Positions 25,901 to 34,384 of a stretch of 64,000 nucleotides of DNA are shown piece after piece. The DNA is from Wandonia haliotis. GTDB taxonomy: Bacteria; Bacteroidota; Bacteroidia; Flavobacteriales_D; Crocinitomicaceae. Every line of letters starts with the position of its first letter. Within the stretch, counting starts at the first letter, position 1. A program made the translations under genes and the position numbers. The stretch lies in the NCBI RefSeq assembly GCF_039523435.1, contig NZ_BAAAFH010000003.1, positions 1,116,001 through 1,180,000 of the forward strand, read 5' to 3'. The notes beneath the pieces were generated by a model. That model was not told the DNA's origin. It searched no databases and saw only the letters and a list, made by a program, of their open reading frames with translations.

Positions 25901-26794
25901 GCAATCGATTACACGATTGTAAATCCTTCGGAATGGACAACTGATGAACATACCAACAAATTAATTCAACGTTTGTTACACAACTTCAACATCAAGTCTA
26001 ATGACTTGTTAGGAGCATACAAACGTAAGAAGTTCCATATTTCAGTTGGAGATGAACTTCCTGCAGGGATTATCAAAATGGCTAAAGTTTACGTGGCTAA
26101 AAAACGTAAGCTGATGGTTGGGGATAAGATGGCAGGACGTCACGGAAACAAAGGTATTGTAGCGAACATCGTTCGTGTAGAAGACATGCCTTTCCTTGAA
26201 GATGGAACACCGGTAGATATCGTATTGAACCCATTGGGGGTACCTTCCCGAATGAACCTTGGACAGATTTATGAAACAGTTCTTGGTTGGGCAGGTGAAA
26301 AATTAGGGTTGAAATTTGCAACTCCGATTTTTGACGGTGCTACTTTGGATGAGATAAATGAGTATTCTGATAAAGCTGGAATTCCACGTTCAGGTAAAAC
26401 GTACCTGTATGATGGAGGTTCAGGAGAGCGTTTCCACCAAACGGCAACAGTAGGTGTTATTTACATGCTGAAACTGGCGCACATGGTAGATGATAAAATG
26501 CACGCTCGTTCTATCGGACCTTACTCACTTATTACGCAACAGCCGCTTGGAGGTAAAGCGCAGTTCGGAGGTCAGCGATTTGGTGAGATGGAGGTTTGGG
26601 CACTTGAAGCATTCGGTGCATCCAATATCCTGCAGGAAATTCTTACTGTAAAATCAGATGACGTTATCGGGCGTGCTAAGGCTTACGAAGCAATTGTAAA
26701 AGGTGACAATCTTCCTGAACCCGGAATTCCGGAATCGTTCAACGTATTGTTACACGAGTTGCGTGGTCTTGGTCTGAATATTACAATGGATTAA
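22982..26794 (+). CDS. rpoB: DNA-directed RNA polymerase subunit beta
   Basis: A 1270-residue catalytic subunit. The start is TTG at 22982: the resulting N-terminus (MATTSNTSQRISFASSKSQF) leads straight into the conserved YPDFLDIQIKSFQEFF, and no closer ATG exists. The rifampicin region reads FFGTNQLSQFMDQTNPLSE followed by THKRRMSALGPGGL, a sensitive-type sequence. Further landmarks are GYNFEDAIVISER and, near the end, GGKAQFGGQRFGEMEVWALE. It is cotranscribed with rpoC 31 bases downstream. Confidence 0.99.
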   Translation: MATTSNTSQRISFASSKSQFDYPDFLDIQIKSFQEFFQLETTPENREHEGLYKVFSENFPITDTRNQFVLEFLDYFIDPPRYTIEECIERGLTYSVPLKAKLKLYCTDPEHEDFETIVQDVYLGTIPYMTPKGSFVVNGAERIIVSQLHRSPGVFFGQSRHANGTKLYSARVIPFKGSWMEFATDINSVMYAYIDRKKKLPVTTLLRAIGYESDKDILEIFDLADEIKVNKTNLKKCVGRKLAARVLKTWIEDFVDEDTGEVVSIERNEILLDRETVIEEEHIDLVIDSGAKSIILHKEDVNTADYTIIYNTLQKDTSNSEKEAVEHIYRQLRNAEPPDEETARSVFDKLFFSDSRYDLGEVGRYRINKKLYQENVEDSRVLTKADIISIIKYLIELVNSKADVDDIDHLSNRRVRTVGEQLYAQFGVGLARMARTIRERMNVRDNEVFTPIDLINAKTLSSVINSFFGTNQLSQFMDQTNPLSEVTHKRRMSALGPGGLSRERAGFEVRDVHYTHYGRLCTIETPEGPNIGLISSLCVFAKVNKLGFIETPYRKVEDGKVKLEESPIYLSAEEEDNKTIAQANAIIDDKGKFINDKVKARMEGDFPVVEPESIDLMDVGTNQIASIAASSIPFLEHDDANRALMGSNMQRQAVPLLKPASPIVGTGIERLVARDSRVLINSEGDGTVEYVDANEIVIRYDQTDEDRLVSFDGDLKTYTLTKFQKTNQGTTMNLKPIVKRGDKVEKGQVLCEGYATEKGELALGQNLKVAFMPWKGYNFEDAIVISERVVREDVFTSIHIDEHSLEVRDTKRGMEELTADIPNVSEEATKDLDENGLIRIGADIKEGDILIGKITPKGETDPSPEEKLLRAIFGDKAGDVKDASLKAGPSLRGVVIDKKLFSRAIKDRKTKAQDKPILEQLDSEYDKDYASLKEKLVEKLLVVLEGHKSNGVFNNFREEIIKKGSKFSQKALFAIDYTIVNPSEWTTDEHTNKLIQRLLHNFNIKSNDLLGAYKRKKFHISVGDELPAGIIKMAKVYVAKKRKLMVGDKMAGRHGNKGIVANIVRVEDMPFLEDGTPVDIVLNPLGVPSRMNLGQIYETVLGWAGEKLGLKFATPIFDGATLDEINEYSDKAGIPRSGKTYLYDGGSGERFHQTATVGVIYMLKLAHMVDDKMHARSIGPYSLITQQPLGGKAQFGGQRFGEMEVWALEAFGASNILQEILTVKSDDVIGRAKAYEAIVKGDNLPEPGIPESFNVLLHELRGLGLNITMD

Positions 26795-26825
26795 GATTCT
26801 CTATTAACGAAAACGATTTTTAGAA

Positions 26826-29800
26826 ATGGCTTATAGAAAAGAAACACCAAAAAAACAAAGCAAGTTCTCCAAAATAACGATCTCTCTTGCATCGCCTGAG
26901 CAGATTTTGGAACAATCCAGTGGAGAAGTGCTTAAGCCGGAAACAATCAACTACAGAACATACAAGCCTGAGCGTGATGGTTTGTTCTGTGAGCGAATTT
27001 TCGGACCAGTGAAAGATTATGAATGTCACTGTGGAAAATACAAGCGTATCCGTTATAAAGGAATTGTTTGTGACCGTTGTGGTGTTGAGGTTACTGAAAA
27101 GAAAGTACGTCGTGAGCGAATGGGACACATCTCATTGGTGGTTCCGGTAGCACACATCTGGTATTTCCGTTCATTGCCAAATAAGATTGGTTATCTTCTT
27201 GGACTTCCAACGAAGAAACTGGATCAGATTATTTACTTTGAACGATATGTTGTAATTCAATCAGGTATTGCAACGAACCCTAACGGAGAGTCGTTAGAAT
27301 ATTTAGATTTCCTTACAGAAGAAGAGTATCTGGATATTTTGGATACACTTCCGAAGGAAAATCAATACCTGGAGGACAATGATCCGAATAAATTCATCGC
27401 TAAGATGGGAGCAGAGGCACTTCATGATTTGTTGAGCCGTCTGAATCTGGATGAAATGTCGTATGATCTTCGTCATAAGGCAAATAACGAGACATCTGTA
27501 CAGCGTAAGAATGAAGCGTTGAAACGTTTACAGGTTGTTGAGGCAATGCGTGAATCACAGACGAGAATTGAAAACCGTCCGGAATGGATGATTATCAAAG
27601 TTGTTCCTGTTATTCCGCCGGAATTGCGTCCGCTTGTTCCATTGGATGGAGGACGTTTTGCAACTTCTGACTTGAATGATTTGTATCGTCGTGTTATTAT
27701 CCGAAATAACCGTTTGAAGCGATTGATCGAAATTAAAGCTCCGGAAGTAATCTTGCGTAATGAGAAGCGTATGCTTCAGGAAGCAGTGGATTCATTGTTT
27801 GACAACTCACGTAAGGCAAGTGCTGTTAAGACCGAGTCGAATCGTCCGTTGAAATCCCTTTCAGATTCATTGAAAGGTAAGCAGGGACGTTTCCGTCAGA
27901 ACTTATTGGGTAAACGTGTAGATTATTCGGCACGTTCGGTAATTGTTGTTGGTCCTGACTTGAAACTACATGAGTGTGGTCTCCCAAAGAATATGGCGGC
28001 AGAACTTTACAAGCCATTCATCATCCGTAAGATGATTGAGCGTGGTATTGTGAAGACGGTTAAATCGGCAAAGAAGATCGTTGATAAGAAAGAACCAATT
28101 GTTTGGGATATTCTTGAGAATGTATTAAAAGGACATCCTGTTCTTCTTAACCGGGCCCCAACTCTTCACAGATTGGGTATCCAGGCATTCCAGCCCAAAT
28201 TGATAGAAGGGAAAGCAATCCGACTTCACCCATTGGTATGTACGGCATTCAACGCCGACTTCGATGGTGACCAGATGGCGGTTCACCTTCCATTAGGAAA
28301 TGCTGCAATTCTAGAAGCGCAGTTACTGATGCTGTCTTCACACAACATCCTTAACCCTGCGAATGGTGCACCTATTGCGGTACCTTCTCAGGATATGGTG
28401 CTTGGTCTTTACTATATTACGAAAGGACGTAAGACAGATGAAGATCGTGTAATGAAAGGAGAAGGTAAAGTATTCTATTCTCCCGAGGAAGTTCAGATTG
28501 CATTGAATGAGCGTGCGTTGGATTTGCATACGCATATTAAAGTTCGTACAAAAGATCTTGATGAGAATGGTAATATCGTTACTTGTCTTATTGAGACAAC
28601 AGCAGGTCGTGTTATCTTTAATGAATTCGTTCCGTTAGAAGTAGGATTCATTAATGAAGTATTGACCAAAAAAGCACTACGGGATATTATTGGTCACGTA
28701 TTGAAAGTATGTGGTACCGCTCGTACAGCTCAATTCCTTGACGATATTAAGTCACTAGGGTACAGAATGGCATTCGAAGGTGGATTGTCGTTTAACCTGG
28801 ATGATATTATTATCCCGAAAGAAAAAGAGATTCTGGTAAATAAAGCTGCTACTGAGGTAGAAGAGGTAATGATGAACTATAACATGGGATTGATTACCAA
28901 TAATGAGCGTTACAACCAGATCATTGACGTTTGGACGCACACCAACTCGCGTTTGACACATACGTTGATGGAGCAGTTGAAGAATGACAAACAAGGATTC
29001 AACTCTATCTATATGATGTTTGACTCAGGAGCACGTGGATCGAAAGAGCAGATTCGTCAGCTTTCCGGAATGCGTGGTCTGATGGCGAAACCACAGAAGT
29101 CAGGTGCATCTACACAAGAGATTATTGAGAACCCGATTCTTTCTAACTTTAAGGAAGGTCTTTCGATTCTTGAGTACTTTATCTCTACCCACGGTGCGCG
29201 TAAAGGTCTTGCGGATACCGCTCTTAAAACGGCGGATGCGGGTTACCTTACTCGTCGTTTGGTGGACGTGGCACAGGATGTTATTATTAATGCGGAAGAC
29301 TGTGGTACACTAAGAGGACTGGTAGCTACAGCACTTAAAAAGAATGATGAGATCGTAGAGTCACTTTACGAACGTATTCTTGGGCGTACTTCGGTACATG
29401 ATGTATACGATGATAACGGAGTGTTGTTAGTAGCTGCAGGTGGAGAAATCAATGAAAGTATTGCTGCTGCAATTGAAAAAGCAGAAGTAGAAGAAGTTGA
29501 AATTCGCTCTGTATTGACATGTGAAATGAGAAGAGGGGTATGTTCGAAATGTTACGGACGTAACCTTGCTCACCACGGTCAGGCTCAGATTGGAGATGCA
29601 GTTGGAGTTGTCGCGGCACAGTCGATTGGGGAACCAGGAACACAGCTTACACTTCGTACGTTCCACGTTGGGGGTACCGCTTCGAACATTGCTGATGAAA
29701 ACAGCCTTAAAGCGAAATACGAAGGTAATCTTGAAATAGAAGAACTACGTACGATTCGTAAAACAGATAACGAAGGAAATCCGATTGATGTTGTTTTAGG

Positions 29801-31106
29801 TCGATCAGCAGAGATGCGAATTGTTGATCCTAAAACAGGAGTAACATTGATGAATGCTAACATCCCTTACGGAGCTATCATGGTTTCGGAGAATAACACA
29901 AAAGTTAAAAAAGGTGATGTTATCTGTAAATGGGACCCTTATAACGCGGTAATTCTTTCTGAATTCGGTGGTAAAGTTGTCTTTGAAAATGTAATCGATG
30001 GTATTACTTACCGTGAGGAAGTCGATGAGCAGACAGGATTTACGGAAAAAGTAATTATCGAATCAAGAGATAAGAAGAAAAACCCTGAAATTCAGGTTGT
30101 CGATCCAAAAACAAAAGAAGTGTTACGTTCATACAGTATTCCTGTAAACGCACACATCTCTGTTCAGGATGGAGCGAAGATCGCAGCAGGGGATATCCTT
30201 GTTAAGATTCCTAGAGTTTCCGGTAAATCCGGGGATATCACCGGAGGTCTTCCACGAATTACAGAGCTTTTTGAAGCACGTAATCCATCAAACCCGGCAG
30301 TAGTTTCCGAGATAGATGGTATCTGTAGCTTTGGTAAAGTGAAGCGTGGTAACCGTGAGATTATCGTAGAGTCTAAAACTGGAGAAGTAAGAAAATATCT
30401 TGTTCCACTTTCGAAACATATCCTTGTACAGGAGAATGACTTCATCAAAGCAGGGAAACCTCTTTCTGACGGAGCTATTACACCAAACGATATCCTGAAT
30501 ATCGAAGGACCTACATCGGTACAGGAGTATCTTGTAAATGAGGTACAGGAAGTTTACCGACTACAAGGGGTGAAAATTAACGATAAGCACTTTGAGGTAA
30601 TTGTACGTCAGATGATGCTTAAAGTTGAAATCGAAGATCCGGGAGACACAAAATTCCTTGAAGGACAATCTGTTCATAAAGCAGATTTCATGGAAGAAAA
30701 TGACGGTATTTACGGAATGAAAGTTGTCGAAGATGCCGGAGATTCTACAAACCTTAGAGCAGGACAGATTATTACAGCTCGTAAATTACGTGATGAAAAT
30801 TCACAATTACGTCGCCAGGATAAGAAGTTGGTAGTAGCACGTGAAGCAGTTCCGGCTACATCGAAACCATTGCTTCAGGGTATTACCAGAGCGTCTCTTC
30901 AGACTCAGAGCTTTATTTCGGCTGCTTCCTTCCAGGAAACAACCAAAGTTCTTAATGAAGCTGCAATCGGAGGTAAGGAAGATCACCTGTTAGGATTGAA
31001 GGAAAATGTGATCGTAGGTCACTTGATTCCTGCCGGTACGGGAATGAGAGAATTCCAAAACTTACTTGTAGGTTCTCAGGAAGAATACGAAGCGATTAAA
31101 AAATAA
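26826..31106 (+). CDS. rpoC: DNA-directed RNA polymerase subunit beta'
   Basis: A 1426-residue subunit carrying the active-site magnesium loop NADFDGDQMAVH. The N-terminal zinc site CHCGKYKRIRYKGIVCDRCG and the second zinc site with CEMRRGVCSKCYGRNL are present. The trigger-loop and bridge-helix region contains MSGMRGLMAKP-type sequence (SGMRGLMAKPQKSGAST). A good terminator follows at 31113, closing the rplK-rpoC series. Confidence 0.99.
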   Translation: MAYRKETPKKQSKFSKITISLASPEQILEQSSGEVLKPETINYRTYKPERDGLFCERIFGPVKDYECHCGKYKRIRYKGIVCDRCGVEVTEKKVRRERMGHISLVVPVAHIWYFRSLPNKIGYLLGLPTKKLDQIIYFERYVVIQSGIATNPNGESLEYLDFLTEEEYLDILDTLPKENQYLEDNDPNKFIAKMGAEALHDLLSRLNLDEMSYDLRHKANNETSVQRKNEALKRLQVVEAMRESQTRIENRPEWMIIKVVPVIPPELRPLVPLDGGRFATSDLNDLYRRVIIRNNRLKRLIEIKAPEVILRNEKRMLQEAVDSLFDNSRKASAVKTESNRPLKSLSDSLKGKQGRFRQNLLGKRVDYSARSVIVVGPDLKLHECGLPKNMAAELYKPFIIRKMIERGIVKTVKSAKKIVDKKEPIVWDILENVLKGHPVLLNRAPTLHRLGIQAFQPKLIEGKAIRLHPLVCTAFNADFDGDQMAVHLPLGNAAILEAQLLMLSSHNILNPANGAPIAVPSQDMVLGLYYITKGRKTDEDRVMKGEGKVFYSPEEVQIALNERALDLHTHIKVRTKDLDENGNIVTCLIETTAGRVIFNEFVPLEVGFINEVLTKKALRDIIGHVLKVCGTARTAQFLDDIKSLGYRMAFEGGLSFNLDDIIIPKEKEILVNKAATEVEEVMMNYNMGLITNNERYNQIIDVWTHTNSRLTHTLMEQLKNDKQGFNSIYMMFDSGARGSKEQIRQLSGMRGLMAKPQKSGASTQEIIENPILSNFKEGLSILEYFISTHGARKGLADTALKTADAGYLTRRLVDVAQDVIINAEDCGTLRGLVATALKKNDEIVESLYERILGRTSVHDVYDDNGVLLVAAGGEINESIAAAIEKAEVEEVEIRSVLTCEMRRGVCSKCYGRNLAHHGQAQIGDAVGVVAAQSIGEPGTQLTLRTFHVGGTASNIADENSLKAKYEGNLEIEELRTIRKTDNEGNPIDVVLGRSAEMRIVDPKTGVTLMNANIPYGAIMVSENNTKVKKGDVICKWDPYNAVILSEFGGKVVFENVIDGITYREEVDEQTGFTEKVIIESRDKKKNPEIQVVDPKTKEVLRSYSIPVNAHISVQDGAKIAAGDILVKIPRVSGKSGDITGGLPRITELFEARNPSNPAVVSEIDGICSFGKVKRGNREIIVESKTGEVRKYLVPLSKHILVQENDFIKAGKPLSDGAITPNDILNIEGPTSVQEYLVNEVQEVYRLQGVKINDKHFEVIVRQMMLKVEIEDPGDTKFLEGQSVHKADFMEENDGIYGMKVVEDAGDSTNLRAGQIITARKLRDENSQLRRQDKKLVVAREAVPATSKPLLQGITRASLQTQSFISAASFQETTKVLNEAAIGGKEDHLLGLKENVIVGHLIPAGTGMREFQNLLVGSQEEYEAIKK

Positions 31107-31112
31107 ATAACC

Positions 31113-31145
31113 AAAAAAGGCAGGATGATCGTCCTGCCTTTTTTA
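31113..31145 (+). terminator. Terminator of the rpoBC operon
   Basis: GGCAGGA (31119-31125) pairs with TCCTGCC (31132-31138) and is flanked by A-rich and T-rich runs, seven bases after the rpoC stop. Flanking AAAAAA/TTTTTT extend the stem. Confidence 0.93.
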
Positions 31146-31160
31146 TTAGAAATAATTACC

Positions 31161-31475
31161 ATGGAAAACAAAAACGATAACCAGATCAATATTGAGCTTC
31201 CGGAAGAGGTAGCGGAAGGAACTTATTCCAACCTTGCTATCATTACACATTCACAATCGGAGTTTATAGTAGACTTTATTCAGGTAATGCCGGGAATGCC
31301 GAAAGGGAAAGTAAAGTCACGTGTGGTTATGACACCACAGAATGCGAAACGACTTATGTTGGCCCTAAATGATAATATTAAAAAATTTGAGCAGGCACAT
31401 GGAGAGGTTTCTTTGGGAGATGGAAACCCAATGATTCCGCCTATAAATTTTGGCGGAACCAATAACCAGGCATAA
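31161..31475 (+). CDS. DUF3467 family protein
   Basis: A 104-residue soluble protein of the DUF3467 family. The core EGTYSNLAIITHSQSEFIVD followed by RVVMTPQNAKRLMLALNDNI is typical. The start is ATG at 31161 (MENKNDNQINIELPEE); an upstream in-frame ATG at 31125 lies in the rpoC terminator and is rejected. Function is unknown. Its constant place after rpoC in Bacteroidota (recalled, not checked) suggests a link with transcription, but this is only contextual. Confidence 0.88.
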   Translation: MENKNDNQINIELPEEVAEGTYSNLAIITHSQSEFIVDFIQVMPGMPKGKVKSRVVMTPQNAKRLMLALNDNIKKFEQAHGEVSLGDGNPMIPPINFGGTNNQA

Positions 31476-31483
31476 GAAAATAG

Positions 31484-31511
31484 AAGCTCCTAAAAGGAGC
31501 TTTATTTTTTT
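31484..31511 (+). terminator. Terminator after the DUF3467 gene
   Basis: AAGCTCCT and AGGAGCTT form an eight-pair stem with the loop AAA, followed by TATTTTTTT, nine bases after the stop codon. Confidence 0.92.
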
Positions 31512-31561
31512 GGCAGAATTTTTGAATGATAGTAACTATATTCAGCTATTGAGTTATTAAA

Positions 31562-33019
31562 ATGATGAGAGAATTACTGTTAATAGTAGTAAGTGTTGTG
31601 ATGGGACTGGGAGTTGTCGGACAGACTGTTCCGGATAAGACCTCTTATGACTTTGGAGAACTGTATGCACATTCTGACAGATTTGTAGACATCTATTTTA
31701 AGAATACCGGAGAGAAAAATGCTTTCTTTCTGCGTTTGGATAAACTTCCCGAAGTGACGTATCGTATATCCGGTTCGACATTTGCCCCTGATAGTTCTAT
31801 TGCAATTCGTTTTCAGGTAAATCCAAAGAAAAAAGGGCGGTTTACTTACGCAATACCTGTTTACTTTTCAAATCTGAATGAGCCGATAACCGTAAAACTA
31901 AAGGGAGAAGTTGTCGACTTACCTCCGACTACGGATATGGCTGCTTTCCAAAACTGTCCGGATTTTACCCAAAATCCTGGTGACGGAAACCCTCTTGATT
32001 TTACCCTGACAGTTGTTACCGTTGAAAAAGGTTCAGGTAAGGTACTGTCAAAATCTGATGTTGCACTGCTGCAAAATGGGCAGGTAATTGGTCAGTGGAA
32101 GACAGATAGAAATGGAAAAATAGTGAAAAGGGTTCCGTTAGGCTACTCCTATTTTTATGGCGCACATGATGGATATGTGCCGGCAGAACTCGGTGCTTAT
32201 ATCAATTTCCGGAGGAATTATATTGTGCTGGAACTAGAAAAAAGAGAAGAAGACCTACTGGTTGTAGAACAAGATGTTCCGGAAGAAGAACCACAGGAAG
32301 AAATTGTAATCGAAATAGAAGAAGAACCGGAAAATGAGGAAATAGTGATTATTGAAGAACCGGATATTCCTCAGGAAGAAATTACATTTGAGCCCGAAGA
32401 AGAGATAGTGACAGAGGTTCCCGGTTTGAGAGATATACCCTTAGATAATTTTGATCCGACATATTTTAAACCAAACAACCTGGTGTTTGTACTGGATGTT
32501 TCTACTTCTATGAGAGCGGGAGATCGATTTGAACTACTCAAGTATGCTTTGTATCAGTTAATGGATTATATCCGGCCTGAAGACAAGATTGCATTGGTGA
32601 CGTATGGTTCTGATGCCAGGGTCGTATTACCAACTACCAAAGGAAGTAATAAAGATCGGATGAAGAAGGAAGTTGAAGATCTGAAAGCTTCGGGGTTTAC
32701 GGCAGGTGGTAAAGGAATTAAGCTGGGGTATAGCCTTGTGAAAAAAGGATTTATCCAAAATGGAAACAACCAGGTGTTTGTAATAACGGATGGAGCATTT
32801 AACAGGGATTCTGAAGATTATGAGCGATACGTAAAAAGATATACGAAAGAGGGCTATAAGTTATCAGTTGTCGGAATCAAGAATGCTCCGAAAGATGAAT
32901 CAAAAATGCGTGAAGTTGCCGAACTTGGAAATGGTAGATACGTTCCTGTCTTTAAACTTTCAGATGCACAATGGAATCTGATACATGAAATCAGAGAAGC
33001 ATCTTTTAAAGGGCAATGA
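31562..33019 (+). CDS. Exported VWA-domain protein with ASH-like N-terminal domain
   Basis: A 485-residue protein. A signal peptide covers residues 1-20 (LLIVVSVVMGLGVVGQ). Next is an Ig-like ASH/DUF1573-type domain (about 22-122, starting KTSYDFGELYAHSDRFVDI), then a region like carboxypeptidase regulatory or Ig domains (about 140-225), then a glutamate-rich linker (about 235-285). The C-terminal von Willebrand A domain has a complete-looking MIDAS: DVSTSMR, a threonine-containing loop and VITDGAFN. It is expected to bind a protein partner through a metal ion at the periplasm or surface. No T9SS sorting domain is present. It has upstream and downstream neighbours at some distance and seems monocistronic. 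Confidence 0.82.
   Translation: MMRELLLIVVSVVMGLGVVGQTVPDKTSYDFGELYAHSDRFVDIYFKNTGEKNAFFLRLDKLPEVTYRISGSTFAPDSSIAIRFQVNPKKKGRFTYAIPVYFSNLNEPITVKLKGEVVDLPPTTDMAAFQNCPDFTQNPGDGNPLDFTLTVVTVEKGSGKVLSKSDVALLQNGQVIGQWKTDRNGKIVKRVPLGYSYFYGAHDGYVPAELGAYINFRRNYIVLELEKREEDLLVVEQDVPEEEPQEEIVIEIEEEPENEEIVIIEEPDIPQEEITFEPEEEIVTEVPGLRDIPLDNFDPTYFKPNNLVFVLDVSTSMRAGDRFELLKYALYQLMDYIRPEDKIALVTYGSDARVVLPTTKGSNKDRMKKEVEDLKASGFTAGGKGIKLGYSLVKKGFIQNGNNQVFVITDGAFNRDSEDYERYVKRYTKEGYKLSVVGIKNAPKDESKMREVAELGNGRYVPVFKLSDAQWNLIHEIREASFKGQ
32278..32415 (+). repeat. Glutamate-rich low-complexity linker
   Basis: About 45 codons dominated by GAA/GAG with short hydrophobic groups (EEIVIEIEEEPENEEIVIIE pattern). It joins the Ig-like and VWA domains of the same protein and is a coding low-complexity tract, not a mobile repeat. 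Confidence 0.7.
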
Positions 33020-33031
33020 TAATTCAGTAGA

Positions 33032-33065
33032 TTGAACTATTTTACGAACTTTTGCGTTAACTTTA
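33032..33065 (+). promoter_or_regulatory. Candidate promoter giving a leaderless mRNA for 33071
   Basis: TTG at 33032-33034 and TAACTTTA at 33058-33065, with a 23-base spacer at the upper limit of the consensus. Initiation near 33070 would coincide with the ATG at 33071. Confidence 0.4.
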
Positions 33066-33070
33066 CTACC

Positions 33071-34330
33071 ATGAAGAAGTTCCTGATCATCGTATTTTTA
33101 GCTCTTTTCGCTCAACAAACGTATGCGTCGCAAATTCTGATTCCGATGGATAACCGGCAGACGAATCATCTGAAAGCGTATGGAGTCGCGTTCTGGGTAC
33201 TGGAGCATGATGTAGTGATTGAGTGGTTATTGAATTATCGGGGAGGAGCATTTTTAATGCCATATCTGAATTCGATTGAAGAACAATTGATCATCAAAGG
33301 AGTCTCATACGAGGTGGTTGCTGATTCCCGTGTAAATGCTATTAAAACAGAAATAGCGAATCCGGAGGTGAATATGGAGGTGGTCCAATTGGAAGTAGCA
33401 CCGAAAATTGCTGTATACACTCCTCAGGGCAAACAACCCTGGGATGATGCAGTGACACTTGTCCTGACGTATGCAGAAATACCTTATACGGAAATCTACG
33501 ATACAGAGGTGATAAAAGGACAGCTACCCGAGTTTGACTGGCTGCATCTACACCACGAAGATTTCACAGGACAATACGGGAAATTTTACAATGCATACAA
33601 AAGTTACCCCTGGTATAAACAGCAGGTTGCTGAACTGGAGGCGCTGGCTTCAGAACTGGGGTATAATAAAGTATCGGAAATGAAACTGGGCGTGGCACAG
33701 AACATACGTAACTTTGTAGTGGCAGGAGGTTTTCTTTTTACCATGTGTTCGGGTACGGATAGCTTTGATATAGCCCTTGCTGCTCATGGGACAGATATTT
33801 GTGAAGTGATGTACGACGGAGATCCTATGGATCCGAAATGTCAGGAGAAACTGGATTACCAGATGACATTTGCTTTTGAAGATTTTACATTGGTCAAGAA
33901 TCCACTGGAATATGAGTATTCAAATATTGACGCAACCAATGATCATAATAAGCTTACGGAGAATACAGACAAGTTCATGTTGTTTGAATTTTCAGCAAAA
34001 TGGGATGTGGTCCCTACCATGTTGACCCAAAACCATACGAATGTTATCAACGGATTTATGGGGCAAACTACCGATTTCAGAACACAGTTTATAAAGCCGA
34101 ATGTTCTGGTGATGGGGGAAAATAAAACGTTGGGGACAGCTCGCTATATCCATGGAGAACTAGGAAACGGAACCTGGACATTTTACGGTGGTCACGATCC
34201 CGAAGATTACCGTCACCTGGTAGGAGACCCTCCGACAGATCTGAACTTGTATCCTAATAGTCCGGGGTATCGACTTATTCTGAATAATATTCTGTTCCCC
34301 GCGGCTAAAAAGAAGAAGCAGAAGACCTGA
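33071..34330 (+). CDS. Secreted class I amidotransferase-like protein
   Basis: A 419-residue exported protein with signal peptide MKKFLIIVFLALFAQQTYAS; an in-frame TTG at 33032 is upstream of this and unlikely. Relatives in Bacteroidota are often labelled asparagine synthetase B, but no PurF-type or ligase domain is visible. Residues about 110-380 instead look like a class I glutamine-amidotransferase (flavodoxin-like) fold: IAVYTPQG near 113, the nucleophile-elbow-like GGFLFTMCSGTDS with C226, and a possible catalytic histidine in FYGGHDPED (H375). Activity is unknown; it may be a periplasmic hydrolase or a binding protein. No T9SS domain is seen. Confidence 0.7.
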   Translation: MKKFLIIVFLALFAQQTYASQILIPMDNRQTNHLKAYGVAFWVLEHDVVIEWLLNYRGGAFLMPYLNSIEEQLIIKGVSYEVVADSRVNAIKTEIANPEVNMEVVQLEVAPKIAVYTPQGKQPWDDAVTLVLTYAEIPYTEIYDTEVIKGQLPEFDWLHLHHEDFTGQYGKFYNAYKSYPWYKQQVAELEALASELGYNKVSEMKLGVAQNIRNFVVAGGFLFTMCSGTDSFDIALAAHGTDICEVMYDGDPMDPKCQEKLDYQMTFAFEDFTLVKNPLEYEYSNIDATNDHNKLTENTDKFMLFEFSAKWDVVPTMLTQNHTNVINGFMGQTTDFRTQFIKPNVLVMGENKTLGTARYIHGELGNGTWTFYGGHDPEDYRHLVGDPPTDLNLYPNSPGYRLILNNILFPAAKKKKQKT

Positions 34331-34384
34331 TCTTGACTGGAAAGAAAACAAGATCTGAAGTAAAATCAAGAAAATCAGAGAACA

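Noticed and set aside
31125..31160. N-terminal extension of the DUF3467 protein
   Set aside because: It would start in the rpoC terminator hairpin.
33071..34330. Asparagine synthetase B
   Set aside because: No N-terminal nucleophile cysteine or AMP-forming synthetase domain is visible; the protein is exported.
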